NCBI GenBank assembly: GCA_964017045.1
Contig: OZ024798.1
Span: 30,060,347 to 30,124,346 of the forward strand
Direction: 5' to 3'
DNA length: 64,000 nt
Source of the DNA: Omphiscola glabra
Taxonomy: Eukaryota; Mollusca; Gastropoda; Lymnaeidae
How positions within the stretch are numbered: the first letter of the stretch is position 1; each line of letters starts with the position of its first letter. The notes below the pieces were generated by a model. The model made no database searches and was not told the origin of the DNA. It saw only the letters and a list, made by a program, of their open reading frames with translations. Both the position numbers and the translations under genes were made by a program. Positions 38,820 through 50,515 of this stretch are shown in pieces.

Positions 38820-39570
38820 TAGTCGGCATGTCCGTCCCAAAAAATGGCATGTCGATAAAGAGGCGTTTGCCACGAACCCCCTGAAACGTTACCCGGGGGA
38901 CATGATCACCGTGTAGGGGACCCGCGCCGAAAGGCAAAGGTAACGCACGGAAACTGCGTTAGAAAGAGCACGGCTACATGGTTTCCTACCAAGTGCAGGC
39001 GAAAATAACGTAGAAACAGGTTGGGATATGATTACAGTTGCCGCATGGATATGAGGCGAAGGCGTGTGGCGACCCTAGCCGATGATTCCAAATATGCAGA
39101 CTTGAGGGTACTGCTCCTAGGCAACCTTCTCTTTTTGTCATTTCCCAGCTGCGGTGTGAATTAGTCATGCCGCAGAAAACCACGTAAACCCTATTAGAGG
39201 GCGTCTGTTAACACCTACGAGTCCCCCCGGGGTGGGAAGGGGGGGGGGGCTTTAGAGACGTAAATTATATCCACCCCAGCCCAAGGAAGTCCGGCCCGGT
39301 TGCTGTGTAAGCATCACCCCGGCTGGCCAGGCGTCCCTTCTTTGATGCGGCCTCACTCGCATAGTCAATCGAGTGGAAGGGTGGGTGGGGCCGTCTCAGG
39401 GGCGGGGAGCCCTCGGCATGCCGCTTCGCGGCCTGACTGGAATAGAGACCACTGGGGGAGTGGTTGATTGCCAGTTGGGGGCGGTGGAGGTGTGCCGGGG
39501 AAGACTTTATGAGCCTTGGCTCGATGGTCTGCTGATTTTCTTAAGTAAGTTAGTTAGTAGTGAAACCCAA
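38820..39570. other. GC-rich segment between direct repeats
   Basis: About 750 bp that is distinctly GC-rich compared with its surroundings. It is bracketed by related copies of ATAGTAGTGACAATCCCATA (38790) and ATAGTAGTGGCAACCCCATA (39573). No coding motif is recognised. It may be the untranslated leader of a retroelement or a separate insertion. Confidence 0.35.
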
Positions 39571-39612
39571 TATAGTAGTGGCAACCCCATAGAGTAGTGA
39601 CAACCCCATAGA

Positions 39613-40306
39613 TTTTTGACATCTGCAATCGAAAAATTAAATAACACGTTAATTTGTTGTTTTGTTTTTTTCTTTTCCACTTTTAAGATCGTTTTAATAA
39701 TTATTATTATTTTAACGGGAGTGCGAGCCATTCATAACGGAGATGCGAGACACAATTGGCTAGCGAGCCATAGTTTGCCCCTCCCTCCCTGGGTTTACAG
39801 CACACAAGACTGAATCTCAAACTCCAGCCACAATGTGAACTGTCCCCATACGACCCCAAAACATGCTGTCCTTACAGGGCAGAAAAAACGTGGGGGGGGG
39901 GGGGGGAAAGGGGGGGGGGTTATGATTCAAGTAGAGCATTTATGCTACCTAAGTATTTTAAAGAGGTTTTCAACAACTTAAGACCTAAACTCATTCAAAA
40001 TAGCATGGTGAGATATTTGAGACCAACATGATTATCAAAACTTGGAAGAAATGCAAAGATAAAAGAGAGTGCTCTGTGGAGACATGGAAGCATGTCATTT
40101 GGAATGTCAACAATTTTATTAAAAAAGAAACATCGCAACTTAGAATCACGCAGTGACGTAATTTGGACAGGGCAGGTGGGGCATTGCCCCCCGCCCCCCC
40201 CCCCCCGAAATCAACCTAAAATGACGCCCCTTGTCTCATCCCCTGCAGCTTGCCTCAGACTGCGCTTATATTTCACTGAACTGTGCCTCATTCGCAACAA
40301 ACAACA
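39613..40306. other. Non-coding spacer
   Basis: No gene recognised. Several poly(G)/poly(C) tracts (39894, 39910, 40194). Confidence 0.5.
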
Positions 40307-40384
40307 AACAAACAACAAACAAACAACAAACAAACAACAAACAAACAACAAACAAACAACAAACAAACAACAAACAAACAACTA
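40307..40384. repeat. 11-bp CAACAAACAAA array
   Basis: About seven perfect copies. Confidence 0.93.
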
Positions 40385-40622
40385 ACAGCAAGCTGGCAAC
40401 AAAATAACGCAACTCTATAGCATTTAAAAAAACGGAGCACGGGTTATTAAAACAAAAGGGAAACTTGAAAAGTTGATCGAATCTTTTTTGTCGTAGGCAA
40501 ACAGTGAGGCCGGGACAAGAATAGTTGTGTTGTGTTTGATGTCTCGTGAGAAAGTCTGATAGTGGACATGTCGCACGAGGTCATGTTGACACAGATGAAT
40601 CTCAGGTGAGAGCTTCGGGCCT

Positions 40623-40623
<1 letters not shown>

Positions 40624-40690
<67 letters not shown>
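40624..40690. repeat. GA microsatellite
   Basis: (GA)n with a few interruptions. Confidence 0.95.
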
Positions 40691-40693
<3 letters not shown>

Positions 40694-40763
40694 TTCATCT
40701 GGACCACCAGACGCAAATAACACTTTTGATGTCACATCGAACTGGAGATCTTGTACCGTCAGC

Positions 40764-41575
40764 ATGTATGTCTTATTATGTATGATATACGGACTATTGT
40801 CACCTGAACATATGTATGTCTTATTATGTATGATATACGAACTATTGTCACCTGAACGTATGTATGTCTTATTATGTATGATATACGAACTATTGTCACC
40901 TGAACGTATGTATGTCTTATTATGTATGATATACGAACTATTGTCACCTGAACATATGTATGTCTTATTATGTATGATATACGAACTATTGTCACCTGAA
41001 CATATGTATGTCTTATTATGTATGATATACGAACTATTGTCACCTGAACGTATGTATGTCTTATTATGTATGATATACGAACTATTGTTACCTGAACTTA
41101 TGTATGTCTTATTATGTATGATATACGAACTATTGTCACCTGAACGTATGTATGTCTTATTATGTATGATATACGAACTATTGTCACCTGAACGTATGTA
41201 TGTCTTATTATGTATGATATACGAACTATTGTCACCTGAACGTATGTATGTCTTATTATGTATGATATACGAACTATTGTCACCTGAACGTATGTATGTC
41301 TTATTATGTATGATATACGAACTATTGTCACCTGAACGTATGTATGTCTTATTATGTATGATATACGAACTATTGTCACCTGAACGTATGTATGTCTTAT
41401 TATGTATGATATACGAACTATTGTCACCTGAACGTATGTATGTCTTATTATGTATGATATACGAACTATTGTCACCTGAACGTATGTATGTCTTAGTGTG
41501 TATGATATACGAACTATTGTCACCTGAACGTATGTATGTCTTATTATGTATGATATACGAACTATTGTCACCTGA
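40764..41575. repeat. 48-bp tandem array
   Basis: 17 copies of a unit with GTATGTATGTCTTATTATGT. A 287-codon ATG-started frame crosses it on plus (MYVLLCMIYELLSPER repeated) and ends in unique sequence at 41627. The differences between copies that I can see change amino acids (Glu/Gly, His/Arg, Ser/Leu), which argues against selection on the protein. Confidence 0.96.
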
Positions 41576-41909
41576 ACATTTGCTAGTGTTGTATAGACAA
41601 AGGCAGACGCTTAAGGAAGCGGTTTAATTTTTGTTTTTCTTTCCGGCCAGACACAGCTCAACAAGCTTAGATTTTATGTTTAAATTTAACTACTAACTGA
41701 AGTTAAAAATTACAAAGTTTTTCTGGTCCACACTTGTTAATACGATATATTACTTGTAAAAGGACAAATGGAGTGACACAGTCGTAAATAAATAGTCACA
41801 GGGCTGAATACTGGGTTTCTACGACCCCATAAATAAACTGGTAATAAATGGTATTATTATGCGTCTCAAGTGTGTCTCGATAAAATAAGCATTACGTTGC
41901 TGACATACA
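41576..41909. other. Non-coding spacer
   Basis: AT-rich, no gene recognised. Confidence 0.45.
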
Positions 41910-42672
41910 ACGAAGTGGACATTGAGCAGGACAACGAAGGGGACCTGGAGCAGGACAACGAAGGGGACCTGGTGCAGGACAACGAAGGGGACCTGGAGCA
42001 GGACAACGAAGGGGACCTGGAGCAGGACAACGAAAGGGACCTGGATCAGGACAACGAAGGGGACCTTGAGCAGGACAACGAAGGGGACCTGGAGCAGGAC
42101 AACGAAGGGGACCTTGAGCAGGACAACGAAGGGGACCTGGAGCAGGACAACGAAGGGGACCTGGAGCAGGACAACGAAGGGGACCTTGAGCAGGACAACG
42201 AAGGGGACCTGGAACAGGACAACGAAGGGGACCTTGAGCAGAACAACGAAGGGGACCTTGAGCAGGACAACGAAGGGGACCTGGAGCAGGACAACGAAGG
42301 GGACCTGGAGCAGGACAACGAAGGGGACCTGGAGCAGGACAACGAAGGGGACCTGGAGCAGGACAACGAAGGGGACCTGGAGCAGGACAACGAAGGGGAC
42401 CTGGAGCAGGACAACGAAGGGGACCTGGAGCAGGACAACGAAGGGGACCTGGAGCAGGACAACGAAGGGGACCTGGAGCAGGACAACGAAGGGGACCTGG
42501 AGCAGGACAACGAAGGGGACCTGGAGCAGGACAACGAAGGGGACCTGGAGCAGGACAACGAAGGGGACCTGGAGCAGGACAACGAAGGGGACTTGGAGCA
42601 GGACAAGGAAGGGGACCTTGAGCAGGACAACGAAGGGGACCTGGAGCAGGACAACGAAGGGGACCTGGAGCA
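41910..42672. repeat. 24-bp tandem array (LEQDNEGD frame)
   Basis: About 31 copies of CTGGAGCAGGACAACGAAGG plus GGAC. The plus frame encodes an acidic octapeptide LEQDNEGD, runs 41870-42718 and ends GSFKKKGK, but no ATG precedes the repeats. CTG/CTT third-base changes are silent in this frame, but Glu-Val, Gly-Arg, Asp-Asn and Asn-Lys changes also occur. Coding status is unresolved; I favour non-coding. Confidence 0.95.
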
Positions 42673-42947
42673 GGTTGAGCTAAGGATATATGGTAGCTTT
42701 AAAAAAAAAGGTAAATGAATGGAAAATCTTACCACTGTCGCTCCAGTGTAAGGCACGGTCTGCCCTGGTACGTTTTTTACCTTTAAAGCATCTAGGCAAC
42801 CAACGTCTACATCAATCACTTTGGTAAATACCTATGACGTCATGCTGAATTTTTGGCATTCGATTTTAGTCAACAGTTTGGTGGGGTTTTTTTTTGTTTG
42901 TTTTGGGGGGGGGGGGGGGGGTTTATATAACTTGGTAGGAAGTTAGC

Positions 42948-43494
42948 TAAAATGACCAAATTCGAAACTTTTAAATGTGAAGACTTTGGTTAAAATGACC
43001 AAATTCGAACTTTTAAATGTGAGAAAGTTACCTAAAATGACCAAATTCGAACTTTTAAATGTGAGAAAATTACCTAAAATGACCAAATTCGAACTTTTAA
43101 ATGTGAGAAAGTTACCTAAAATGACCAATTTCGAACTTTTAAATGTGAGAAAGTTAGCTATAATGACCAAATTTGAACTTTTAAATGTGAGAAAATAGCT
43201 AAAATGACCAAATTCGAACTTTTAAATGTGAGAAAGTTAGCTAAAATGACCAAATTCGAACTTTTAAATGTGAGAAAGTTAGCTAAAATGACCAAATTCG
43301 AACTTTTAAATGTGAGAAAGTTAGCTATAATGACCAAATTCGAACTTTTAAATGTGAGAAAGTTAGCTAAAATGACCAAATTTGAACTTTTAAATGTGAG
43401 AAAGTTAGCTAAAATGACCAAATTCGAACTTTTAAATGTGAGAAAGTTAGCTAAAATGACCAAATTCGAACTTTTAAATGTGAGGAAGTTGGCT
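42948..43494. repeat. 42-bp tandem array
   Basis: 13 copies with AAAATGACCAAATTCGAACT. Open frames MTKFELLNVRKLAK on plus and NFLTFKSSNLVILA on minus follow from the period. It is preceded by a run of 17 G (42905). Confidence 0.96.
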
Positions 43495-43965
43495 TAAAAA
43501 ATAAATGGATCTTTAACCAGTTGAATTGTGTGACCAGATAACTCATGTGTCAAGCAGGTGAAAGGGTTTGAGAGTTATGTTATCTTCTAATGAGTGGAAC
43601 GTCATTTTACAGTATGAAAACTAACCCGTGACGCTCATTGAAATTTTCCTTTGAAAGAAAGAACTTTTAAACGATGTTAGAGAAAACAAACAGGTCGAAC
43701 ATTCAAAGAAAGAACTTAGAAAAATATTTTCTAAAATCCAGTACATTGCTTTATATATATAAAAAAAAGAATAATTTAAATAAATTGTAATGCAACACGT
43801 GTGAAAATTTCGTAAAATCATGAAACATCTTAGAAAATGTTTCTGAAATAGTCTTTATTTGTTCTAAGCCATATTTAATTATTATAATTAAGTGTAAAGT
43901 AGTATAGTGGAAAACCAGTAATGGCATAGTCTATATCAGGATCCTACACTAGTTGCAGAAATTCA
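43495..43965. other. Non-coding spacer
   Basis: AT-rich, no gene recognised. Confidence 0.45.
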
Positions 43966-44210
43966 AAAAAACGAGGCAAGCTACGCCGGGCTGGGCACTT
44001 GGAAAGAATTCAAAATGACAGAGGAGTGAAGAGGGTACATCACCTAAACCCCAGGGGAAAACGGCTGAAGGGCAGACCTAGGCTGAGGTGGATGGATCGT
44101 CGGGAGAGTGATCTACAAGAGCTGTGAATCCATGCCAAGAACAGAAAAGCTTCAGTTAGGTCTGTGTGGAAGGAAGGGGCGAGGCAGGCCAAAGCCCTAC
44201 ATGGGTTGTA
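43966..44210 (+). pseudogene. LINE ORF2 C-terminal end
   Basis: Reads LRRAGHLERIQNDRGVKR, HHLNPRGKRLKGRPRLRW, SDLQEL(stop)IHAKNRKAS and WKEGARQAKALHGL(stop), the typical C-terminus of LINE ORF2 proteins. One internal stop is present (TGA for an expected Gly). The same family occurs at 48-232 and 38469-38629. Its last part is amplified into the 73-bp array that follows. Confidence 0.8.
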
Positions 44211-44452
44211 GCGCCACAGGGATGGATGGATGGTCTGAGTGGAAGGGTGTGGTGAGGCAGGCCAAAGCCCTACATGAGTTGTAGCGCCACAGGGATGGAT
44301 GGATGGTCTGAGTGGAAGGGTGTGGTGAGGCAGGCCAAAGCCCTACATGAGTTGTAGCGCCACGGGGATGGGTGGATGGTCTGAGTGGAAGGGTGTGGTG
44401 AGGCAGACCAAAGCCATACATGGGCTGTAGCGCCACGGGGATGGGTGGATTT
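44188..44452 (+). repeat. 73-bp array derived from a LINE tail
   Basis: About 3.5 copies of a unit with GAGGCAGGCCAAAGCCCTAC and TTGTAGCGCCACAGGGATGG. The unit is the last 70 bp of the LINE end at 43966-44210, including its terminal codons AKALH and stop. Confidence 0.9.
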
Positions 44453-46311
44453 CATTTGGGATAGAGAAGCAAGAACTAAAAGATGATATCTAAATTCAAT
44501 ATTAATCTGATAATCTCTAAAGACAAGAGTAAATAAGATTATCGTTCACTTTAAATACAAGATTAAATAAGACGCAACAAGTGAGCTCCCAAGAAGTCCT
44601 CTGTTTACTGTTCACAAAGACCATGGAATTAGAAGTATACTCTATTGTTGCATGCCACATGCGTCACCTGAAAGAAATGCACTCAGTGCTCATTTCTCTG
44701 GGGCCACACAGCAAAGTACATGTTCATTCATGGCACATTTTGTTTCCCAGATTAAAAGATTCAGTTGTTATGAAAAAAAATCATTAGTGCGTAGACTCAA
44801 AAAGCAACAACAAACAAAATATAAAAAAATAAAATAAAAAACAACGAAACAGCTCAACAAACCAACAAACCAAGAAACCATGGTTTGCGTGAATCATTTG
44901 GTGAATCAAATTTTTTAATGCATTTTTCAAATATCCCGATTCAAAAATGTGTTTAAAGCTACACCATTACAACAGACCACAAAAGGTGTTCATTGTTTGA
45001 GAGAAAGATTAAAAAGACCACGTCAATGTCAACAAACTCTTCACACTCAGAACATTGCCGCCTTATACGTTGTTCATATTAAAAAGCCCGGCCTAAATGG
45101 TATTGACTTGATTCCGTTTGAACGTCCATTGGTGTGTAAGTCTACTAACTAGAGGATTATACCATTTCTAATCTTATTTTGTGTCTGGAAAAAAACAAAC
45201 CACGGAATGACGTCATAAATCCTTATCTCTTAGCAGTAATTGATATATGATATATATATGTGTGTGTTATCTTGAGCACGAATGGGAGTCGGTTTGATGA
45301 CCACAACACAACTGGCCATAAGTTATTATAGTCAGCAAGGGGGTATCAGTTAGTTTACTTTAGAAACTTGTTATATTTCCCCAGAGCGAGCCGTACTAGT
45401 GATTTGCCTTCAACTAAAACACATCACATGAATCATTTTACGAACACCAATGAATTCAAACTTAAATCTGGAACATTCTTCCCCCCCCCCCCCCTTGCAT
45501 TTAAACATTAAAATTTAAGCATATAATGAATATGTTTTCTAGAAATCGATGACGATGGTTCAACATGCATTCTACTGGACACGTTTACCTCCCTTTGAGA
45601 CAACACTGCAGCAGCTGACCGTCCCGATGAAGTATTATCAATTCGTCTAAATAGCCCTACAAGTACGTGGTCCCCGCCCCTTCCTTCCCAGTTATGTGTG
45701 TATAGGCAAACGTCACAAATAAACTAACATGGACCGTGGACATCGGGTTGATTTCAGCTTGAGATCCACCGACTGACAACGTTATCCAAGCTGAAGCAAA
45801 CTGTAGTTAATTTTTCCTCCTCCTGGTACAGACTGTCTAATAATTGAGCCGGGCCAGTTTGTGGAGATCAAACACACAGGGGGATAATGGAATTTGGATA
45901 GATCAAAGACGGCTCAAACGTTTTGCTGTAGCCTAGCTGGTCTCTACATTATCATACAAAGTCCTCTTTGATCTATCGGGTGAGGGGGCTAGTTTCGGAT
46001 GTGGGGAGGGGGGGGGCAGAAGGGATTTAGGTCTTAAATTATTGTAGCCTTGTGGTGTGTCAATTTTTTCGAACTGTGCATATTTCAGTATGACCGAAAC
46101 GACAAATGCCCCCAAAGAGACCATGTTTGAGAAGGGAATTGGACGACGAAACAATTGATGGAGTGAGCGGGGGTTAACATAGAGACAGAGGGAAAATCGC
46201 TTGTGCAAATTAAATGATGAAAAGTTAGTTCTTCCAGAGTCTGGTGATTTGTGAAAACTGAAAATATTATATTTTGATCTCGTGATTGCTACCTACATTT
46301 CATTGAGATGT
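44453..46311. other. Non-coding spacer
   Basis: No gene recognised. A TGACGTCA octamer at 45208-45215, poly(C) near 45481. TTTCAGCTTGAGATCCAC at about 45753 recurs near 48181. Confidence 0.5.
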
Positions 46312-46424
46312 GGCCGAGGTAATAGACACGTGCCTCTACCGAGAGGTAATAGACACGTGACTTTGACGAGAGGTAATAGTCACGTGACTCCGACGAGAGG
46401 TAATAGACACGTGACTCTGACGAT
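46312..46424. repeat. 27-bp array of CACGTG E-boxes
   Basis: Four copies of a unit with GAGGTAATAGACACGTGACT. Each holds the palindromic E-box CACGTG; the third reads GTCACGTGAC, a 10-bp perfect palindrome. Confidence 0.92.
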
Positions 46425-46618
46425 GTACTTTTCAAAAAAAAAATTATTTTTTGCATCAATGACACAATAAAATTTTAATCAAAATCATTTTGTCTTGTTT
46501 TTTTTTTAAATGAGACTGTTTATCCAGTATAAATCTTTGGGGACCATCTATGTGATGTCGTCACGATGTAAGTTGCAGTATCTAAAACTGGGACAAAAGG
46601 GTTTTCGAACCGATAAAG

Positions 46619-47225
46619 AGACAATTCTCAATGAGAGAACTAGACAAAGACATGTAATTCTCAATGAGAGAACTAGACAAAGACATGTAATTCTCAATGA
46701 GAGAACTAGACAAAGACATGTAATTCTCAATGAGAGAACTAGACAAAGACATGTAATTCTCAATGAGAGAACTAGACAAAGACATGTAATTTTCAATGAG
46801 AGAACTAGACAAAGACATGTAATTCTCAATGAGAGAACTAGACAAAGACATGTAATTTTCAATGAGAGAACTAGACAAAGACATGTAATTCTCAATGAGA
46901 GAACTAGACAAAGACATGTAATTCTCAATGAGAGAACTAGACAAAGACATGTAATTCTCAATGAGAGAACTAGACAAAGACATGTAATTTTCAATGAGAG
47001 AACTAGACAAAGACATGTAATTCTCAATGAGAGAACTAGACAAAGACATGTAATTCTCAATGAGAGAACTAGACAAAGACATGTAATTCTCAATGAGAGA
47101 ACTAGACAAAGACATGTAATTCTCAATGAGAGAACTAGACAAAGACATGTAATTCTCAATGAGAGAACTAGACAAAGACATGTAATTCTCAATGAGAGAA
47201 CTAGACAAAGACATGTAATTCTCAC
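46619..47225. repeat. 33-bp tandem array
   Basis: About 18 near-identical copies of a unit with ATTCTCAATGAGAGAACTAG. The only recurring variant is ATTTTC in three copies. A 259-codon ATG-started frame on plus (46510-47289) has unique ends and ILNERTRQRHV repeats, and two minus frames are also open. Coding is unproven. Confidence 0.97.
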
Positions 47226-47593
47226 ATTGTTGAGGTATTCCAACATAATCCTTACTTTGACAAGCCAACAAGAAGTTGAGAAAATTTAGAACCAAGGCTG
47301 GTAGGATCCCTAGAAACATTTCCGCTTATCTAATATTAAAAGAAAACACGCACACGCACACACACACACACACACAAAAACCCCGACCCCTTTTAAAGAA
47401 CCCTTGTTCCCTTCCAGCAGTCTTGTAGCCAACAAAGACAGCGAACTGGTAGATCGCTTTATAATTGGAGTGTTCAAAAGAACAGTGAAATTGTTTGTAC
47501 AAAACTCTGACACTGAACATTTGGACTTTTTATGATTTTGTTATTCTGCTTTAGTTCAAGGGGTTGGGGGGAGGGGGTTGACTGGCGGTCAAG
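47226..47593. other. Spacer with CA microsatellite
   Basis: (CA)n at 47342-47376; nothing else recognised. Confidence 0.6.
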
Positions 47594-48016
47594 GCAAATC
47601 TTGCCGTTCATCACACAAATCTTGCCGTTCATCACACAAATCTTGCCGTTCATCACACAAATCTTGCCGTTCATCACACAAATCTTGCCGTTCATCACAC
47701 AAATCTTGCCGTTCATCACACAAATCTTGCCGTTCATCACACAAATCTTGCCGTTCATCACACAAATCTTGCCGTTCATCACACAAATCTTGCCGTTCAT
47801 CACACAAATCTTGCCGTTCATCATACAAATCTTGCCGTTCATCACACAAATCTTGCCGTTCATCACACAAATCTTGCCGTTCATCACACAAATCTTGCCG
47901 TTCATCACACAAATCTTGCCGTTCATCACACAAATCTTGCCATTCATCACACAAATCTTGCCGTTCATCACACAAAGCTTGCCGTTCATCACACAAAGCT
48001 TGCCGTTCATCAAATA
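47594..48016. repeat. 21-bp tandem array
   Basis: About 20 nearly perfect copies of CACAAATCTTGCCGTTCATC plus A; open in several frames on both strands for that reason. Confidence 0.97.
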
Positions 48017-49315
48017 AATACTCGACTTGCGGTCTACAAGGTTTTCCCTGGGGCGCACTAACTGATTCGTACCACGAGTGAGAGAATCGGACACTTTAAG
48101 TCATCTTTAATGAAGATATTTGTGCTCTTGTTTTAGGTCTTAGCGTTACCTCAAATGTCCCCGTGCAGCTATTTAACTGGTTTCAGCTTGAGATCCACTC
48201 CTTATTTGCATTGAGCATTAGTATTAACCAAATAATCACACAAAAGGGGTAAAGTGCCGGTGAAAGGCGGGGGTTCTCCAAATGCAGTCGGAAGAAACCT
48301 ATTTGAAATCAGTGGCAGATCATCAAAGCTATCAAGTGATACAACACAGATTGCCTCACAGGTGATCAGCTTTGAAAACAACACATTTTCTAAACCATTC
48401 TCTCCAAACTCTAAGCAAACCGAGGGGGTGGGGGAAGGGGGAGGGGGGCTTAGGGAGACGGAGCATCTCAATTGTTCCATGCCATTTAAAAAAACCACAA
48501 AACCATTTAACACGCTCTCTCCAATGTAACCACTTACACTCAGTTGTTTGATACGACGTCCAATGGTTTCCAGTGTTATTTGTATGCTTAAGATTGTGGA
48601 GTGCACAGAATACTAATTACCGAAACATAAATGTACTAGCATCATCATGGCCTTCCATTTTCTTTGTTCTTGATATGTTCGTACTGTAATTACTTTACTC
48701 GCGGTGACGACACCACCCTACTCCTGTGTTTATTTTTTTTTAATTTTTATTTTAAAAAATTACATTTGGCTCTATACCTGGGCGACAGGCCCTGAGTTTG
48801 AAAGCCGTGTCTGTAAAAAAGTTACAAAGGATTGTTTAACTAGCGGCTGTTGACTCGGGATTACTGCCATACTTGCGTGAAGATCCCCCCCTGATATCAA
48901 CTTAAACCACACCAGAGTTGCCCTCCCTTGTACAGGAGTTGTCCTCCGTGTTTCGCCAGCTGATTTGGTAACCAGGATTAACTTCGAGAGGTGACTTGGA
49001 GAAGTGTCACTTGTCAGCCGCACCGCCACGCATCGTGGTGCGCAAAATTAATTTTGTGTGTTAATACGTTGACAACCCCCCTCTACCCCCACCCCCAACT
49101 CCCAAATCCCAAGAAGTAGTATTTTGTCACTCACCATCTTAAGACCTTTGTTTGTTTCTCACTAACATAAATATTTTTTTTAAACGCAGGTGGCCTTGTT
49201 GTTTGGCGGGGAACTATGTATTCCTTTAGTGAAGGTCTTCAATAAAACAAGTTTTACTATGATCTGACTGTCACGTCTTCTTGTTTTCTGCCGTGTTGTT
49301 GCCAGACAAACTGAG
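48017..49315. other. Spacer with two-strand open frame
   Basis: 48254-48529 is open on plus (ISGRSSKLSSDTTQIASQV) and 48202-48606 on minus. The sequence looks like part of an interspersed element, but I cannot name it. The rest shows no gene. Confidence 0.35.
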
Positions 49316-49504
49316 CGTCTTAGTCTCATCAGAATCTACGCCAAAGTAAGCATCGAATCTACACAGATATAGTAGACCTTGAGAATAGACAATATTGAGG
49401 TGATGGCGTCTCAGTCTCATCAGAATCTAGGCAAGTAACGCCATAGTAAACATATCAAATATATACATATATAGTAGACATTGAGCATAAACAATATTGA
49501 GGTG
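49316..49504. repeat. About 100-bp direct duplication
   Basis: GTCTCATCAGAATCTA and ACAATATTGAGGTG segments occur twice, 103 bp apart, with moderate divergence. Confidence 0.75.
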
Positions 49505-49520
49505 GAAAGTGTAATACACG

Positions 49521-49914
49521 CAGGGTCGGCGCTAGGGGTTGGCGAAGTGGGTGACCGCGTTTGCGGGGCCCTGCGCGTTGCCGTAGTATATTTATAATAT
49601 ACCTAAGCCTACTAATAGTTCCTAATCCAGTCAACACAATATTAGGATTTATTAGATAGTCAAATAGTCAGGTCAGTCTGGCTTCTATACTATCCCTTCG
49701 AGAAATTTCGGAAACTAAGCTACTGACCAAATATCCGTTATGGCGCGTCCCATTATGAGCAGCAAGGCCCCAGTACGGCACGTCCCATTATGACCAGCAA
49801 GGCCCCAGTACGACTATAACGTGTCTTAATATCCTATCGGCGGAATATATAACGTCAACGGCCCCTCAAAATTCAATTTGCATAAGGCCCCGTACCCTCC
49901 TAGCACCGGCCCTG
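49521..49914. mobile_element. 394-bp hAT-like MITE
   Basis: The ends are inverted repeats: CAGGGTCGGCGCTAGGGG at the left and the complement of CAGGGCCGGTGCTAGGAGG at the right. The flanks are AATACACG and AATACATG, a 7/8 target duplication. The interior is not coding; it includes two copies of a 37-bp repeat at about 49741-49812. Confidence 0.8.
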
Positions 49915-50162
49915 AATACATGCATGTCCAAAATAATATATAAAAAAAAGTCAGTAAGTAAAAAATGTCATCACCATTGTATGGCGATTGGGGTAAATGA
50001 CCGGATATTAGTATTGTAAGCCTATGTATTCCCACCCACCATCCCACATCACATGTAACCTACGATGAAAATTTGGATTTATACCCTGGATACCCATATA
50101 CCCAAAATAGATCATCTCCCCGGTATCATAAGGTGTATAGTTGGATATCATACCTATTACCA

Positions 50163-50515
50163 AGACACCACATCACCACTTAACTCCGCCAAGGCCGGTC
50201 CCAAGCCCTGGTGCAAAAGAAGGATGGGTTGGCGTGAAACCAGCTACCTCACCCGTAAAAACAATTGCTACAGAAACGACAACAAGAAAAAACCAACAAA
50301 TTTCAGCCCTGAGAAGAGAGGGCTCTTCTTCTCCAAGAAGAGCTATGAAGCCTTGTGAGACGCGAACTAGAGGCAGAGCCAGACACGCAAAATATGGGAT
50401 ACACCTGGAAGCAATAATTGGAAAGGAAAGCACAGGACCGGGATGAGTGGAAAAATCTTGTGGACGGCCTATGTCCCAGACGGGGTAAAAAGGCATAAGA
50501 AGAAGACATCATCAC
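50163..50515 (+). mobile_element. Probable LINE fragment
   Basis: The last part reads ERKAQDRDEWKNLVDGLCP followed by RRGKKA and a stop, a LINE C-terminus of a different type from the other copies. Upstream, a second frame carries PEKRGLFFSKKSYEAL. The two are out of frame, so this is decayed. Confidence 0.5.

Noticed and set aside
40151..40278. MITE starting CAGTGACGTAATTTGG
   Set aside because: The right end matches only six bases in inverse and the flanks show no duplication.
40764..41627. 287-codon hydrophobic repeat protein
   Set aside because: The unit differences I could see are non-synonymous and the opposite strand is also open.
48202..48606. New gene from the open frames on both strands
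   Set aside because: No start context, splice sites or family motif that I can defend; probably part of an interspersed repeat.
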